A stretch of 64,000 bases of DNA from Streptomyces spiralis (GTDB lineage Bacteria > Actinomycetota > Actinomycetes > Streptomycetales > Streptomycetaceae), in contig NZ_BNBC01000023.1 in NCBI RefSeq assembly GCF_014654675.1, forward strand, positions 63,324-127,323, in the 5' to 3' direction. The notes beneath the pieces were generated by a model. That model was not told the origin of the DNA and did not search any database. It saw only the letters and a program-made list of their open reading frames with translations. Made by a program: the position numbers and the translations under genes. Numbering within the stretch: the stretch's first letter is position 1; every line of letters starts with the position of its first letter. Positions 15,771 to 23,719 of the stretch are shown here, one piece after another.

Positions 15771-16250
15771 TCAGTTCGCCATGCCGTCGAACATGCCGGG
15801 CTCGTACGAACCCCCCGGCTGGTGCACGATCACGTTCATCCGGGTGGCCGCGTTGATCAGCGAGACCAGGCAGACCAGCGCACCGACCTGATCGTCGTCG
15901 TAGTGCTTGCGCACCTCGGCCCAGGTCTCGTCGGAGACGCCGTTCTCGCCGAGCCGGGTGCCCTCCTCGGCGAGCGCCAGCGCGGCCCGCTCGGCCTCGG
16001 TGAACACGGTGCTGTGGCGCCAGGCCGCGACCAGGTTGATCCGCAGAACGGTTTCACCGGCGGCCGCCGCCTCCTTGGTGTGGATGTCGACGCAGAAACC
16101 GCAGCCGTTGATCTGGCCGACCCGCAGCTGAACCAGTTCCCGCAGGGTCTTCGGCAGCGTCGACTGCTCCAGGACCGACGAGACGTTGTAGAACCGCTTG
16201 GCGACCTTCGCGGCGGTCGGGCTGTCGAACAGGTTGAAACGAGGTTCCAT
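15771..16250 (-). CDS. carboxymuconolactone decarboxylase (AhpD-like) protein, ECF41 partner
   Basis: A 159-aa CMD/AhpD-fold protein with the redox/proton-relay motif C50-x2-C53-x3-H57 (NGCGFCVDIH) and QLR..INGC. It is divergent from the ECF41 sigma gene at 16448; ECF41 sigma genes are characteristically paired with CMD, oxidoreductase or epimerase genes (family knowledge). GAGGAAG precedes the ATG at 16250. It is a paralogue of the protein at 29975, with Cys and His at identical positions. Confidence 0.92.
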   Translation of the reverse strand: MEPRFNLFDSPTAAKVAKRFYNVSSVLEQSTLPKTLRELVQLRVGQINGCGFCVDIHTKEAAAAGETVLRINLVAAWRHSTVFTEAERAALALAEEGTRLGENGVSDETWAEVRKHYDDDQVGALVCLVSLINAATRMNVIVHQPGGSYEPGMFDGMAN

Positions 16251-16319
16251 GACTTCTTCCTCACTCGGGCACGCTGCGTGCCGCGCGGATCGTCCGCACG
16301 GCGTCGTGACGGGCATTCA

Positions 16320-16346
16320 GATGCCGCCGCCCCGCTTCCTGTGACA
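16320..16346 (-). promoter_or_regulatory. ECF41-like promoter of the CMD gene (variant -10)
   Basis: On the minus strand TGTCACA (16346-16340) is followed by 16 bp and CATC (16323-16320), one base from the ECF41 -10 CGTC and with exactly the spacing seen at the two sigma genes. The leader to the ATG would be about 65 nt. Confidence 0.5.
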
Positions 16347-16379
16347 CCGGGGCCGTGTGACGAGCGCCACGTGCATGGG

Positions 16380-16406
16380 TGTCACAAAGCCGTGGACACC
16401 GGCGTC
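16380..16406 (+). promoter_or_regulatory. ECF41 promoter of the sigma gene
   Basis: TGTCACA (16380-16386), 16 bp, CGTC (16403-16406). This equals the known ECF41 consensus and implies autoregulation. Confidence 0.75.
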
Positions 16407-16447
16407 TTGTGTACGTCACGGTCGACGGCGAACGGGAGGAGCCGGCC

Positions 16448-17383
16448 ATGGACGAGCGCGGCGAAGGAAGCAGCGGCACAGCCGGGCCGCTCCCTTCAGG
16501 CACCCGCATCGACGGTGCCACCGAGGCGTTCGTCGCCCACCGCGGCCTGCTGTTCACCGTCGCCTACGAGATGCTCGGCTCGGCCGCCGACGCGGAGGAC
16601 GTGCTGCAGGAGACCTGGATGCGATGGGCGGGCGTCGCCTTCGACACCGTGCAGGACCAGCGTGCCTACCTGGTCCGGATCACCACCCGCCAGGCGTTGA
16701 GCAGGCTGCGTACGCTGCGCCGGCGCAAGGAGTCCTACGTCGGCCCCTGGCTGCCCGAGCCGTTGCTCACCACGCCCGACGTGGCCGAGGACATCGAGTT
16801 GGCCGACAGCGTCTCGATGGCGATGCTGCTGGTGCTGGAGACGCTCACGCCGACCGAGCGGGCGGTGTTCGTCCTGCGCGAGGTGTTCGATCTGGAGTAC
16901 GACGAGATCGCCGAAGCCGTCGACAAGAGCCAGGCCGCGGTCCGTCAGATCGCGCACCGGGCGCGGGCGCACGTGGCGGCGCGCAGGCCGCGCGAGGTCG
17001 TTTCCCCGGCCGAGACCCGAGAAGTGCTCGAGGCCTTCCAGCAGGCGGTCGAGACGGGCGATCTGCAGAGCCTGCTCGACATCCTCGCGCCGGACGTCGT
17101 CCTCCTGGGCGACGGCGGCGGAGTCGTACAGGCCGTGCCGGCCCCCGTCGTAGGGGCGCGCCGCGTGGCCGAACTGGCCGCGGGGCTGGGCCGATTCGGC
17201 GCCGCGGCGTCGCTGCGGCCGGCACAGGTCAATGGCTACCCGGCGCTGATTCTCCGGCTCGACGGCGAGATCGACACCGTCGTGGCGGTGCATGTCGACG
17301 ACGGCCTCATCACCGGGCTCTACGCCGTGCGCAATCCCGTGAAGCTGTCACGCGTCGAACAGGCGACCACCCTGTGCCGCTAG
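16448..17383 (+). CDS. ECF41-type sigma factor with SnoaL-like C-terminal extension
   Basis: A 311-aa sigma factor: sigma2 (about 25-95, AEDVLQETWMRW), sigma4 (about 125-180) and a ~100-aa NTF2-like extension. Group markers are present: YVGPWLPEP between the two domains, DGGG in the extension and a terminal NPVKL. In ECF41 proteins the extension itself modulates activity, replacing an anti-sigma factor. GGGAGGAG lies 7 nt before the ATG. Pairs with the divergent CMD gene. Its TAG stop abuts a MITE-like repeat. Confidence 0.93.
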   Translation: MDERGEGSSGTAGPLPSGTRIDGATEAFVAHRGLLFTVAYEMLGSAADAEDVLQETWMRWAGVAFDTVQDQRAYLVRITTRQALSRLRTLRRRKESYVGPWLPEPLLTTPDVAEDIELADSVSMAMLLVLETLTPTERAVFVLREVFDLEYDEIAEAVDKSQAAVRQIAHRARAHVAARRPREVVSPAETREVLEAFQQAVETGDLQSLLDILAPDVVLLGDGGGVVQAVPAPVVGARRVAELAAGLGRFGAAASLRPAQVNGYPALILRLDGEIDTVVAVHVDDGLITGLYAVRNPVKLSRVEQATTLCR

Positions 17384-17575
17384 GGGGTGTCTCGTCGATC
17401 ATGCCGGGTTCGCGGCGGCTGGCACCGCACCTCGCGGCGTTGTCGTCGGTCGCCGATGCTCCGCATCGACTCCCTCCTCCGCCTTGCGATGTTCCCCCAC
17501 TGCCTGAACGGGGTGGGAGGTGCCCCCACCACCAGCCGCCGCTCCCTGATCCGGCCTGATCGACGAGACACCCCC
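17383..17575. mobile_element. 193-bp MITE-like element
   Basis: 19-bp perfect terminal inverted repeats GGGGGTGTCTCGTCGATCA at both ends; interior non-coding, with a CACCTCCCACCCC-type hairpin region. It begins within the stop codon of the ECF41 gene. It is the longest of the copies in the window and contains no transposase, so it would be mobilised in trans. Confidence 0.75.
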
Positions 17576-17730
17576 TGGAAGGCGCGCCCGGCACTGCGGG
17601 GGCGCCTTCCGGCGGCGAGATCCGATACGGCCCCCGGGACCCCCTCGCGCGTGCTCGCCTGACTCGTGTGCCATGGGACGTGCACAGCCCGTTCGGCGCG
17701 ACGGCGGGTCGGTCCCGGGGGTCCTGCCCG
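17576..17730. other. intergenic stretch
   Basis: Between the MITE-like element and the end of the DUF4097 gene. GCGCCCGGCACTGCGGGGGCGCC is imperfectly self-complementary and could end transcription; nothing else seen. Confidence 0.3.
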
Positions 17731-18399
17731 TCACAGGCTGCCGGCGTCGATGTTGCCGTAGCCGGTGGTGGCGTGGATGCGCAGGTCGGCGGCGCCGTCG
17801 CTGTTCCTGAGCGCGTTGTGGATCCTGCCGTAGCCGGTGCCGGCGTCCAGGGACGCGGACACTCCGGCTGCGGCGCCGACCGAGACGTCGCCCATCTGGG
17901 TGCTCAGCACGACCGCGCCGCGCAGGGCCTCGGTGATGCGGATGTCGCCCTGTCCGGTGCTGATCTCCGCGGGGCCGCCCAGGCGGCCGACCGACACGTC
18001 GCCGCCGGAGGTGGTGACGCGGACGCTCGCGGCCTCGTCGATCTTGACTGCGCCCTGCGCGCCCTCGAAGGCCACGTCGCCGAACCGTCCCACGCCCCGC
18101 AATTCGGAGCAGGACGACTTCACCGCGACCCGGGAACCGGCGGGCAGCTGGACGGTGACCTCGACGGATCCGGAGGGGCCGAAGTACTGGTTCTTCGCCG
18201 ACGGGGCCTGGATCCGCAGAACGCCGTCGCCGTAGGTGATTTCGGTCTGCCCCGCCGCCTTCACGTCGCGGCCCTTCGAGGCGTTCGCGGGCAGGACCTC
18301 GACGGTGGTGTCGGCACGGTCGGCGGCGATGAACTGCACACGCCCGGCGGGGATGTCCACGACGGCGGAGACCGGGGCGGCGGTGTCGAACTTCTGCAT
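17731..18399 (-). CDS. DUF4097 family protein
   Basis: A 222-aa protein of repeated short beta strands typical of DUF4097 beta-solenoids (VDIPAGRVQFIAADR...GRFGDVAFEGAQG...TSGGDVSVGRLGGPAEISTGQGDIRI). No signal peptide or membrane segment. AGGAG precedes the ATG. It is divergent from a two-domain HTH regulator across a region packed with GTTGC/GCAAC half-sites, so it is probably that regulator's main target. Function of the family is unknown. Confidence 0.9.
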   Translation of the reverse strand: MQKFDTAAPVSAVVDIPAGRVQFIAADRADTTVEVLPANASKGRDVKAAGQTEITYGDGVLRIQAPSAKNQYFGPSGSVEVTVQLPAGSRVAVKSSCSELRGVGRFGDVAFEGAQGAVKIDEAASVRVTTSGGDVSVGRLGGPAEISTGQGDIRITEALRGAVVLSTQMGDVSVGAAAGVSASLDAGTGYGRIHNALRNSDGAADLRIHATTGYGNIDAGSL

Positions 18400-18443
18400 G
18401 GTGCTCTCCTTCTGCGCTGTTCGTTTCTGACATCGCAAACGCT

Positions 18444-18566
18444 ACGTTGCGTTCCCTGGTTGGGCAACGTGCTTGTTGCGTCTAAATGCTATTTATGCAG
18501 GTGGTAGACAGGTAATCGTTGCAACGATCGTGTTTTTAATGCAACGTCAGCTCACTCGACCGTTGC
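18444..18566. promoter_or_regulatory. operator array between DUF4097 and its regulator
   Basis: ACGTTGC (18444-18450)/GCAACGT (18464-18470), GTTGCG (18475-18480), palindrome CGTTGCAACG (18517-18526), and GCAACG (18541-18546)/CGTTGC (18561-18566). The stretch 18480-18540 is unusually AT-rich for this genome and should hold the divergent promoters. Confidence 0.6.
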
Positions 18567-18625
18567 GTTGGGCGGAGAGTGAACGCTATGTTTGGCCGAT
18601 CGAGGAAGCGTGGAGGGAGACCGTG

Positions 18626-19390
18626 ATGCCGGGAGGCAGACTCACCCAGCAGGAACGCCAGCAGATCGCGCTGGGGGTGGCCGACGGGCTCGCCTACGCG
18701 GAGATCGCCAGACGTCTGGGCCGTCCCACCTCGACGATCACGCGTGAGGTGATGCGCAACGGTGGCCCGACCGCCTACCGCGCCGACCTGGCCCACCGCG
18801 CCACCGAACGCCGCGCGCACCGGCGCAGGCAGACCGCCCCCCGCGGCCCGCAGATGCCCGAGCAGGCGCACGGACGCGACGCCGAGGCCGTGCGCGAGTA
18901 CGAGGAGGTGTTCACCACCCTCCTGATGCAGCAGGGCCTGCCCAAGATGATGGCCCGGGTGCTGACCTGCCTGTTCACCACCGACGCGGGCAGCCTGACC
19001 GCGTCCGAACTCGTCCAGCGCCTCCAGGTCAGCCCGGCGTCCGTCTCCAAGGCGATCGCGTTTCTCGAGAGCCAGGGCCTCATCCGCCGGGAACGCGACG
19101 AACGCCGCCGTGAGCGCTACCTCGTCGACGACGATGTCTGGTACCAGTCGATGATCGCCGCGGCTCGGGCCAACGCCCAGCTCGCCCAGACCGCGCGCCA
19201 GGGTGTGGGCATTCTCGGCGCCGACACCCCGGCGGCGGTCCGGCTGGAGAACATCGCCCGCTTCGTGGACTTCGTCGGTGAGAGCATCGCCCGCGCCGCC
19301 GAGCAGGCCCGCGAGATCCTCCACACGAAACCCGAGACGACCTCCGGCGGCACGGCCACGCCACGTCCGGACCACGGACAGCCGGCCTGA
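18626..19390 (+). CDS. fused IS30-type HTH and MarR/GbsR-like regulator
   Basis: A 254-aa protein. Residues 1-65 form an HTH_38-like domain as in IS30 transposases (LTQQERQQIALGVADGLAYAEIARRLGRP then STITREV). From about residue 90 a GbsR/MarR winged helix follows (ARVLTCLFTTDAGSLTASELVQRLQVSPASVSKAIAFLESQGLI), then a dimerisation helix. GGAGGGA lies 7 nt before ATG. Two DNA-binding domains in one chain fit the multi-half-site array upstream. No transposase catalytic domain is present. Confidence 0.88.
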   Translation: MPGGRLTQQERQQIALGVADGLAYAEIARRLGRPTSTITREVMRNGGPTAYRADLAHRATERRAHRRRQTAPRGPQMPEQAHGRDAEAVREYEEVFTTLLMQQGLPKMMARVLTCLFTTDAGSLTASELVQRLQVSPASVSKAIAFLESQGLIRRERDERRRERYLVDDDVWYQSMIAAARANAQLAQTARQGVGILGADTPAAVRLENIARFVDFVGESIARAAEQAREILHTKPETTSGGTATPRPDHGQPA

Positions 19391-19462
19391 CGGCCGGTCC
19401 CTCCCGACCAACGGCCCGTCCTCATCGAGGACCTCGGGCAGAGGCTTCCGGGCGAGCCGAGG

Positions 19463-20674
19463 TCAGGAGCGCTGGAGCTGTGGGAGGTCCTTGACGAAGA
19501 CGATCCCGTCGGTGTCCGCCAGGTGTGCCGGGTCGAGCGGGGCATAGCCGAACCAGGGGGATACCCGGGGTGCGGGCCGTGCGTCGTCGAGGGCGGTGGC
19601 CAGACGGCGGGCGTCGATGACGCAGCGGTCCTCCGGGAGCGCGTACAGGAGTCCTTCGACGGTGTCCGGAGGCGGTGCGTCCACTCCCTGGTGCCGGATG
19701 GTGCCGAGTGCCGTCGCCACGAAGGCGTACTCCTCGCCGAGCCGTGCGCTCACCAGCGCGCCGGCGCTCCACCACTCCACCGCCCCCTGCCACATCCGCA
19801 TGGAGCTCTGCTCCCGCTGGAGATGGGAGTTGTGGGCGTGGACGAGCACCAGGCCCCGAGCGGCGAGGTCGAGGAGGTTGTGGGCCATCATCACGTCCCG
19901 CAGCGCACAGAGCCGGGTCATCCGGGCCGGTGAGGTGTCGGCCATCCCGTAGTGGTAGCGCAGCAGGCCGGTCGCGGTGCGCCCGTAGAGGCGCGCCCGG
20001 TCCCACTCCTCCCGAGAGGACACCGCGAGCAGGTGCGGTGTCTGCGCGTCGAGCAGGGCCACCAGATCGTCGGCGAGCAGCCGCAACTCGCCGGCCTCGG
20101 CGGACCGCCCCACGGAGCGGGCCGGGTCCACCATGGCGGCGGGTTCGGTCCACCGGCCGTCGCCGCCGAGCAGGCGGTCGAGCGTCTCCCCGGTGCAGGG
20201 GAGCAGGTCCGCCTCCACCCGGGCCGCGAGATAGCCGTGGAGTGCGGTGAGGGACTGCCGGGGGCTCGCGGCACCGGTGATCTCCAGCGGGCCGTCGAAA
20301 CCGGCGAAGCGGAGCCGCTCGGACGCGGGCCGGCCGTCGTTGTAGGCGCGCATCCAGCGCACGAGCTCGCGGTTGGCCGCGGAGGCGCCCCAGCCGTGAC
20401 TGAACCCGTGCTTCATGACCTCGTCGAGATCGCCCCTGCCCGAGGTGACGTAGTCGTCCACGACCAGGCCCATCATGCAGTCGCTCTCGATCGCGACCGT
20501 CCGGTACCCCTCCTGCTCGACAAGCTGCCGGAACAGTTCGTTGCGCACTTCGAGCAGCGTTTCCTCGCCGTGGGTGGGCTCGCCCAGCGCGAGCAGCCGG
20601 GGCCGGGCCGGGAGCAGCCGCATGACGGAGGCAGCCTCGACGGCACGGGCGGTGTCCTTGATGTCAGTCGCCAT
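19463..20674 (-). CDS. erythromycin esterase family protein
   Basis: A 403-aa protein of the erythromycin-esterase/succinoglycan-biosynthesis family. Family signatures include LALGEPTHGEETLLEVRNELF, VAIESD, and HAHNSHLQR. EreA/EreB open the macrolide lactone, but environmental members often have other or unknown substrates, so resistance should not be assumed. It is divergent from a double-MerR regulator; the start codon immediately follows a perfect palindrome and a -10-like TACCGT 7 nt upstream (likely leaderless). Confidence 0.9.
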   Translation of the reverse strand: MATDIKDTARAVEAASVMRLLPARPRLLALGEPTHGEETLLEVRNELFRQLVEQEGYRTVAIESDCMMGLVVDDYVTSGRGDLDEVMKHGFSHGWGASAANRELVRWMRAYNDGRPASERLRFAGFDGPLEITGAASPRQSLTALHGYLAARVEADLLPCTGETLDRLLGGDGRWTEPAAMVDPARSVGRSAEAGELRLLADDLVALLDAQTPHLLAVSSREEWDRARLYGRTATGLLRYHYGMADTSPARMTRLCALRDVMMAHNLLDLAARGLVLVHAHNSHLQREQSSMRMWQGAVEWWSAGALVSARLGEEYAFVATALGTIRHQGVDAPPPDTVEGLLYALPEDRCVIDARRLATALDDARPAPRVSPWFGYAPLDPAHLADTDGIVFVKDLPQLQRS

Positions 20675-20698
20675 GCCTTCAACGGTATCGTTGAAGGC
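20675..20698. promoter_or_regulatory. operator between esterase and MerR-like gene
   Basis: Perfect inverted repeat GCCTTCAACG (20675-20684) / CGTTGAAGGC (20689-20698) with GTAT spacer, touching the esterase start codon. Further TTGAAA and CCTTCAA motifs lie at 20703-20708 and 20745-20751. Confidence 0.65.
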
Positions 20699-20733
20699 TC
20701 GGTTGAAACTTTTCCACGCTATCGTCGGGAAAC

Positions 20734-21483
20734 GTGGGACGAAACCTTCAAAGCGGTGAGCGGCTCAGGCCGGTCGATCTGGCGCGCCGGCACGGCCTTT
20801 CCACGCAGGCGGTCAGGAACTACGAGGAGGCCGGCATCCTTCCGGCCGCCGGTCGTACACCCCACGGCTATCGCACCTATACGCCGCTGCACGCGCGGGC
20901 GCTACGCGCGTTTCTCGCCCTGGTGCCCGCCCACGGTCACCCGACGGCGACGTCGATCATGCGGGCGGTGAACCGGGGCGCGGCCGATGAGGCGTTGCGT
21001 CTCGTCGACGAGAGCCACGCGCAGCTCCTGGACGACCGCCGGACCCTCGAGGCCGTCGAGCGGGCCCTCCGCGGTCTGGAGCTCACCGCGGCGTCCCACC
21101 CGGACACCGCGTCCCGCTCCGACACCGCGTCCGGGCCCGACGCCACGTTCATCGGGCCGCTGGCGGAGCAGCTCGGCATCCGGCCCGCGACGCTGCGTAC
21201 CTGGGAGCGCGCCGGACTGGTGCGTCCGCGCCGCGACCCGCGGACCGGGTATCGCGTCTACGACGAGGCCGATGTACGGGACGCCCGGCTGGCTCATCAG
21301 CTCAGGCGCGGCGGCTACCTGCTGGAGCAGATCGCGCCGCTGATCGCCCAGGTGCGCGCGGCCGGCGGGCTGGAACCGCTGGAGGCCGCGCTGGGCGACT
21401 GGCGCGGCCGGCTGTCCGCCCGGGGCCGGGCGATGCTGACCGGGGCCGCCGAACTGGACGCGTACCTCCGCGAGCGCGGATGA
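20734..21483 (+). CDS. TioE-type MerR regulator with two HTH domains
   Basis: A 249-aa protein with two MerR-like helices: residues ~10-75 (RPVDLARRHGLSTQAVRNYEEAGIL...GYRTYT) and ~140-210 (LAEQLGIRPATLRTWERAGLVRPRRDPRTGYRVYDEADVRD). The TioE family of actinobacterial MerR proteins has this layout and usually controls an adjacent resistance or export gene; here the neighbour is the erythromycin-esterase-like gene. Start GTG. Confidence 0.88.
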   Translation: MGRNLQSGERLRPVDLARRHGLSTQAVRNYEEAGILPAAGRTPHGYRTYTPLHARALRAFLALVPAHGHPTATSIMRAVNRGAADEALRLVDESHAQLLDDRRTLEAVERALRGLELTAASHPDTASRSDTASGPDATFIGPLAEQLGIRPATLRTWERAGLVRPRRDPRTGYRVYDEADVRDARLAHQLRRGGYLLEQIAPLIAQVRAAGGLEPLEAALGDWRGRLSARGRAMLTGAAELDAYLRERG

Positions 21484-21532
21484 GATGCCGGCCGTCAGCC
21501 GAGGAACATGCCGAGCACCGGCGAGGAACATG

Positions 21533-21569
21533 CCGAGGGCCGGCGCCTTACGGCACCGGCCCTCGGTTT
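21533..21569. terminator. strong hairpin terminator
   Basis: CCGAGGGCCGG (21533-21543) / CCGGCCCTCGG (21556-21566) with additional GCC/GGC pairs inside and TTT after the stem, between the convergent MerR-like and cold-shock genes. Confidence 0.8.
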
Positions 21570-21606
21570 CAGCAGCAGGTGTACGGCAGGTCTCGCCCGC
21601 CGGACC

Positions 21607-21807
21607 TCAGATGGCGCGAACGCGTGCGGCCTGCGGGCCCTTGGGGCCCTGAACGACCTCGAACTCGACCTGCTGGTTCTCCTCGAGGCTACGGAAGCCG
21701 TGGCCCTCGATCTCGGAGTAGTGCACGAAGACGTCCGGACCCTCGGCCTGGGCGATGAAGCCGAAGCCCTTCTCCGCGTTGAACCACTTGACGGTTCCCT
21801 GAGTCAT
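21607..21807 (-). CDS. CspA-family cold-shock protein
   Basis: A 66-aa single cold-shock domain beginning MTQGTVKWFNAEKGFGFI (RNP1 KGFGFI, RNP2 VFVHYS) and ending GPKGPQAARVRAI. It binds single-stranded nucleic acid as an RNA chaperone. The ATG at 21807 is preceded by AAGGAG with a 7-nt spacer; in-frame codons upstream are leader. The ~200-nt region upstream (21808-22020) has no gene and probably holds the structured leader typical of csp mRNAs. Confidence 0.97.
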   Translation of the reverse strand: MTQGTVKWFNAEKGFGFIAQAEGPDVFVHYSEIEGHGFRSLEENQQVEFEVVQGPKGPQAARVRAI

Positions 21808-22123
21808 TTTGTTGCTCCTTGCAGGGGCTGCGTACGGAACCCGCACCGTGCGGTGTCCCGGGCCGGCCTGGACGCTACTTCTCCAGTTCCCTGAAGGAAG
21901 GCGGCGCCCGCGACGTCGTTCTTCGCGAGCGTGCGGTGAAACACAGACACAAAAACTACGACCGATGAGTACAACCGGCCCCTCGCCGGATTCATTCCCA
22001 CCGCTGAAGAGCCTGGTCAGAACGCTGACCTTGCACGTTGAGCCTCACGGCCCCGCGGGCCGGCCGTGCCGTTCCGAGGTCGCCCTGGGCCACCGCGGCG
22101 GCCCTGCAGCCCCCCGCGGAGGC

Positions 22124-22157
22124 GGCACCGGCGCCCGATGGTCGGGATGCCGGTGCC
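22124..22157. terminator. hairpin after the phosphodiester glycosidase gene
   Basis: GGCACCGGC (22124-22132) / GCCGGTGCC (22149-22157) with an inner CCGA/TCGG pair, 11 bp beyond the stop of the minus-strand gene. Confidence 0.6.
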
Positions 22158-22167
22158 CGGCGGTGCG

Positions 22168-23415
22168 TCAGTCGCGCGAGAAGAGCCCGATGCCCTCGGG
22201 GATCGGGCGCTCGGCACCGCCCGTCGGGTGGTTGCGGACCACGGGGGCGCCGGAGACCGGGTCGCGGGTCACCAGGGTGGAGGAGCCGCCGCCGTCCAGG
22301 TTGACACCGTCGTCGGCGCCGACGTCGTGCAGCACCCCGGCGAGCTCGGCCACGGTCAGGCCGGCACCGCTCTCCGCGCTGCCGTCGAGCACCAGCAGGT
22401 ACAGCGTCCGCCCATGGTCACCGATGGCTGCCCCGGTCCTGGTGGCCACGGCCTTGGTGTCCAGGCCGGGCAGTGGCTCACCGTCGCGCAGCACCGGGTA
22501 GCCGCCCACCGCGAATCTCAGTCGCTTGCCGCTGGTGGTCCGCAGCCTGTCGGAGACCCGTACCCGCTCTCCCACCTGGAGCGAACGCAGCTGCGCCGCC
22601 CCCGCCTCCCGGCCGACCAGGACCACCGACTCGGGGTCGACGGCACCGGCTCCGATGGAGTCGGACTCGGACACCACCCGGCCGTCCTTGACCGTCACCT
22701 CGTAGGCGTCGGTGGTGCAGGCGGCAGCGCGAACGGTGTCGGTGCCGCACACCGCGCGCCGACGCGAGACGTCACCCCACAGGGAGTTGAACGCTCCTAT
22801 GCCGCCTTCGGGGATGGCGTACTGGTTCAGCCCGGCGAGCCCGAACCGCTCGCCGTGCCGGCCCCGGACCGTGCCGTCGAGGCTCAGCTCGTCCAGCCGG
22901 GCCTTGCGGTCGTAGCCGACGCCGATGACATCGCGGGTCGAGGTGCCGGGCGGCAGGGCGGGCCCGAAGCGCTGCCCGTTCGGCACGGCCGCCTTGAGCG
23001 GCACACCGTCCGCGATGGCGGGGCCCACCGCGGAACCGGTCGCCTGCACTCCGGGGTGCTGCGTCTCGTCGATGTTGAAGAAGTCGGCGTTGATGCCGGC
23101 CACCGCCTCCTGGGCCGCGGCCAGTTGGGAGAGTTTGGCGCGTGCCGCGACCTTGCCGGGGGTGAGCAGACCGACCGACACCCGCGGGTCGCTCAGGTCG
23201 GCGGCGACCACGTGGCCGGTCACCGTGCCGTGCGAGGCCGTCAGAGAAAAGGCCCGGTAGGTGATGCCCGGCGCGATCTGCACGTCGCCCGCCAGCCGGA
23301 CCCGGTCGACCGCGTTCGCCGTGCCGGCCCCCGCACCCAGAACCGTCGCGCTGATCGCGAGCGCCGTCACCGCCGAGGCGGCCGCCGCACGCAACCGCAC
23401 TGCCTTTGATGTCAT
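22168..23415 (-). CDS. secreted phosphodiester glycosidase (NAGPA-like) protein
   Basis: A 415-aa exported protein. Signal peptide about residues 1-33 (ATVLGAGAGTANA cleavage site), then the NAGPA domain: VAGINADFFNI, FAVGGYPVL, LVLDGSAESGAGLTVAELAGVL and NLDGGGSSTLV near the C-terminus. The eukaryotic homologue removes GlcNAc from mannose-6-phosphate tags; bacterial members act on phosphodiester glycans. GGGAG is 5 nt before the ATG. A perfect palindrome upstream (23563) may regulate it. Confidence 0.9.
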   Translation of the reverse strand: MTSKAVRLRAAAASAVTALAISATVLGAGAGTANAVDRVRLAGDVQIAPGITYRAFSLTASHGTVTGHVVAADLSDPRVSVGLLTPGKVAARAKLSQLAAAQEAVAGINADFFNIDETQHPGVQATGSAVGPAIADGVPLKAAVPNGQRFGPALPPGTSTRDVIGVGYDRKARLDELSLDGTVRGRHGERFGLAGLNQYAIPEGGIGAFNSLWGDVSRRRAVCGTDTVRAAACTTDAYEVTVKDGRVVSESDSIGAGAVDPESVVLVGREAGAAQLRSLQVGERVRVSDRLRTTSGKRLRFAVGGYPVLRDGEPLPGLDTKAVATRTGAAIGDHGRTLYLLVLDGSAESGAGLTVAELAGVLHDVGADDGVNLDGGGSSTLVTRDPVSGAPVVRNHPTGGAERPIPEGIGLFSRD

Positions 23416-23562
23416 GTGATCTCCCGTCAAATGGGCCCCGGCCGGGGCACCCAAGGAGACTGTCCACGCCATGACAATCGAACCGGGGAACGACGTGAGG
23501 CGCCGCGCTGACGGTGCGGCGAATGCCCGGGACTCGGTGGGTGTCGTACACCAGGTCTGCCT

Positions 23563-23575
23563 ACTGACGGTCAGT
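23563..23575. promoter_or_regulatory. palindromic operator candidate upstream of the glycosidase
   Basis: ACTGACGGTCAGT is a perfect 6-bp-arm palindrome overlapping a TTGACT -35-like box on the minus strand. The half-site differs from the GAACAGTGTTC sites of the nearby TetR, so another regulator is expected. The rest of 23416-23719 shows nothing. Confidence 0.45.
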
Positions 23576-23719
23576 CAAGTCCTTCGGCGCTGCACTTCTG
23601 TGCGCGTAGCATCTGCGTGCCCGCCTCCGCCCCGCCTCCGACCGGATCCGGCCGGGCACACGGCGGCGTTCGCTCATCGCCGCGTCCGTGGCGGCACGGC
23701 GTGCCGGACGGGTCGCGGA

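Noticed and set aside
17383..17575. CRISPR-like or tandem repeat possibility for the hairpin-rich segment
   Set aside because: Only terminal inverted repeats are present; there is no array of repeats and spacers. No CRISPR array was found in the window.
19463..20674. calling the erythromycin-esterase family gene a macrolide resistance gene (ere)
   Set aside because: Family membership alone does not show macrolide hydrolysis; many relatives have other substrates.
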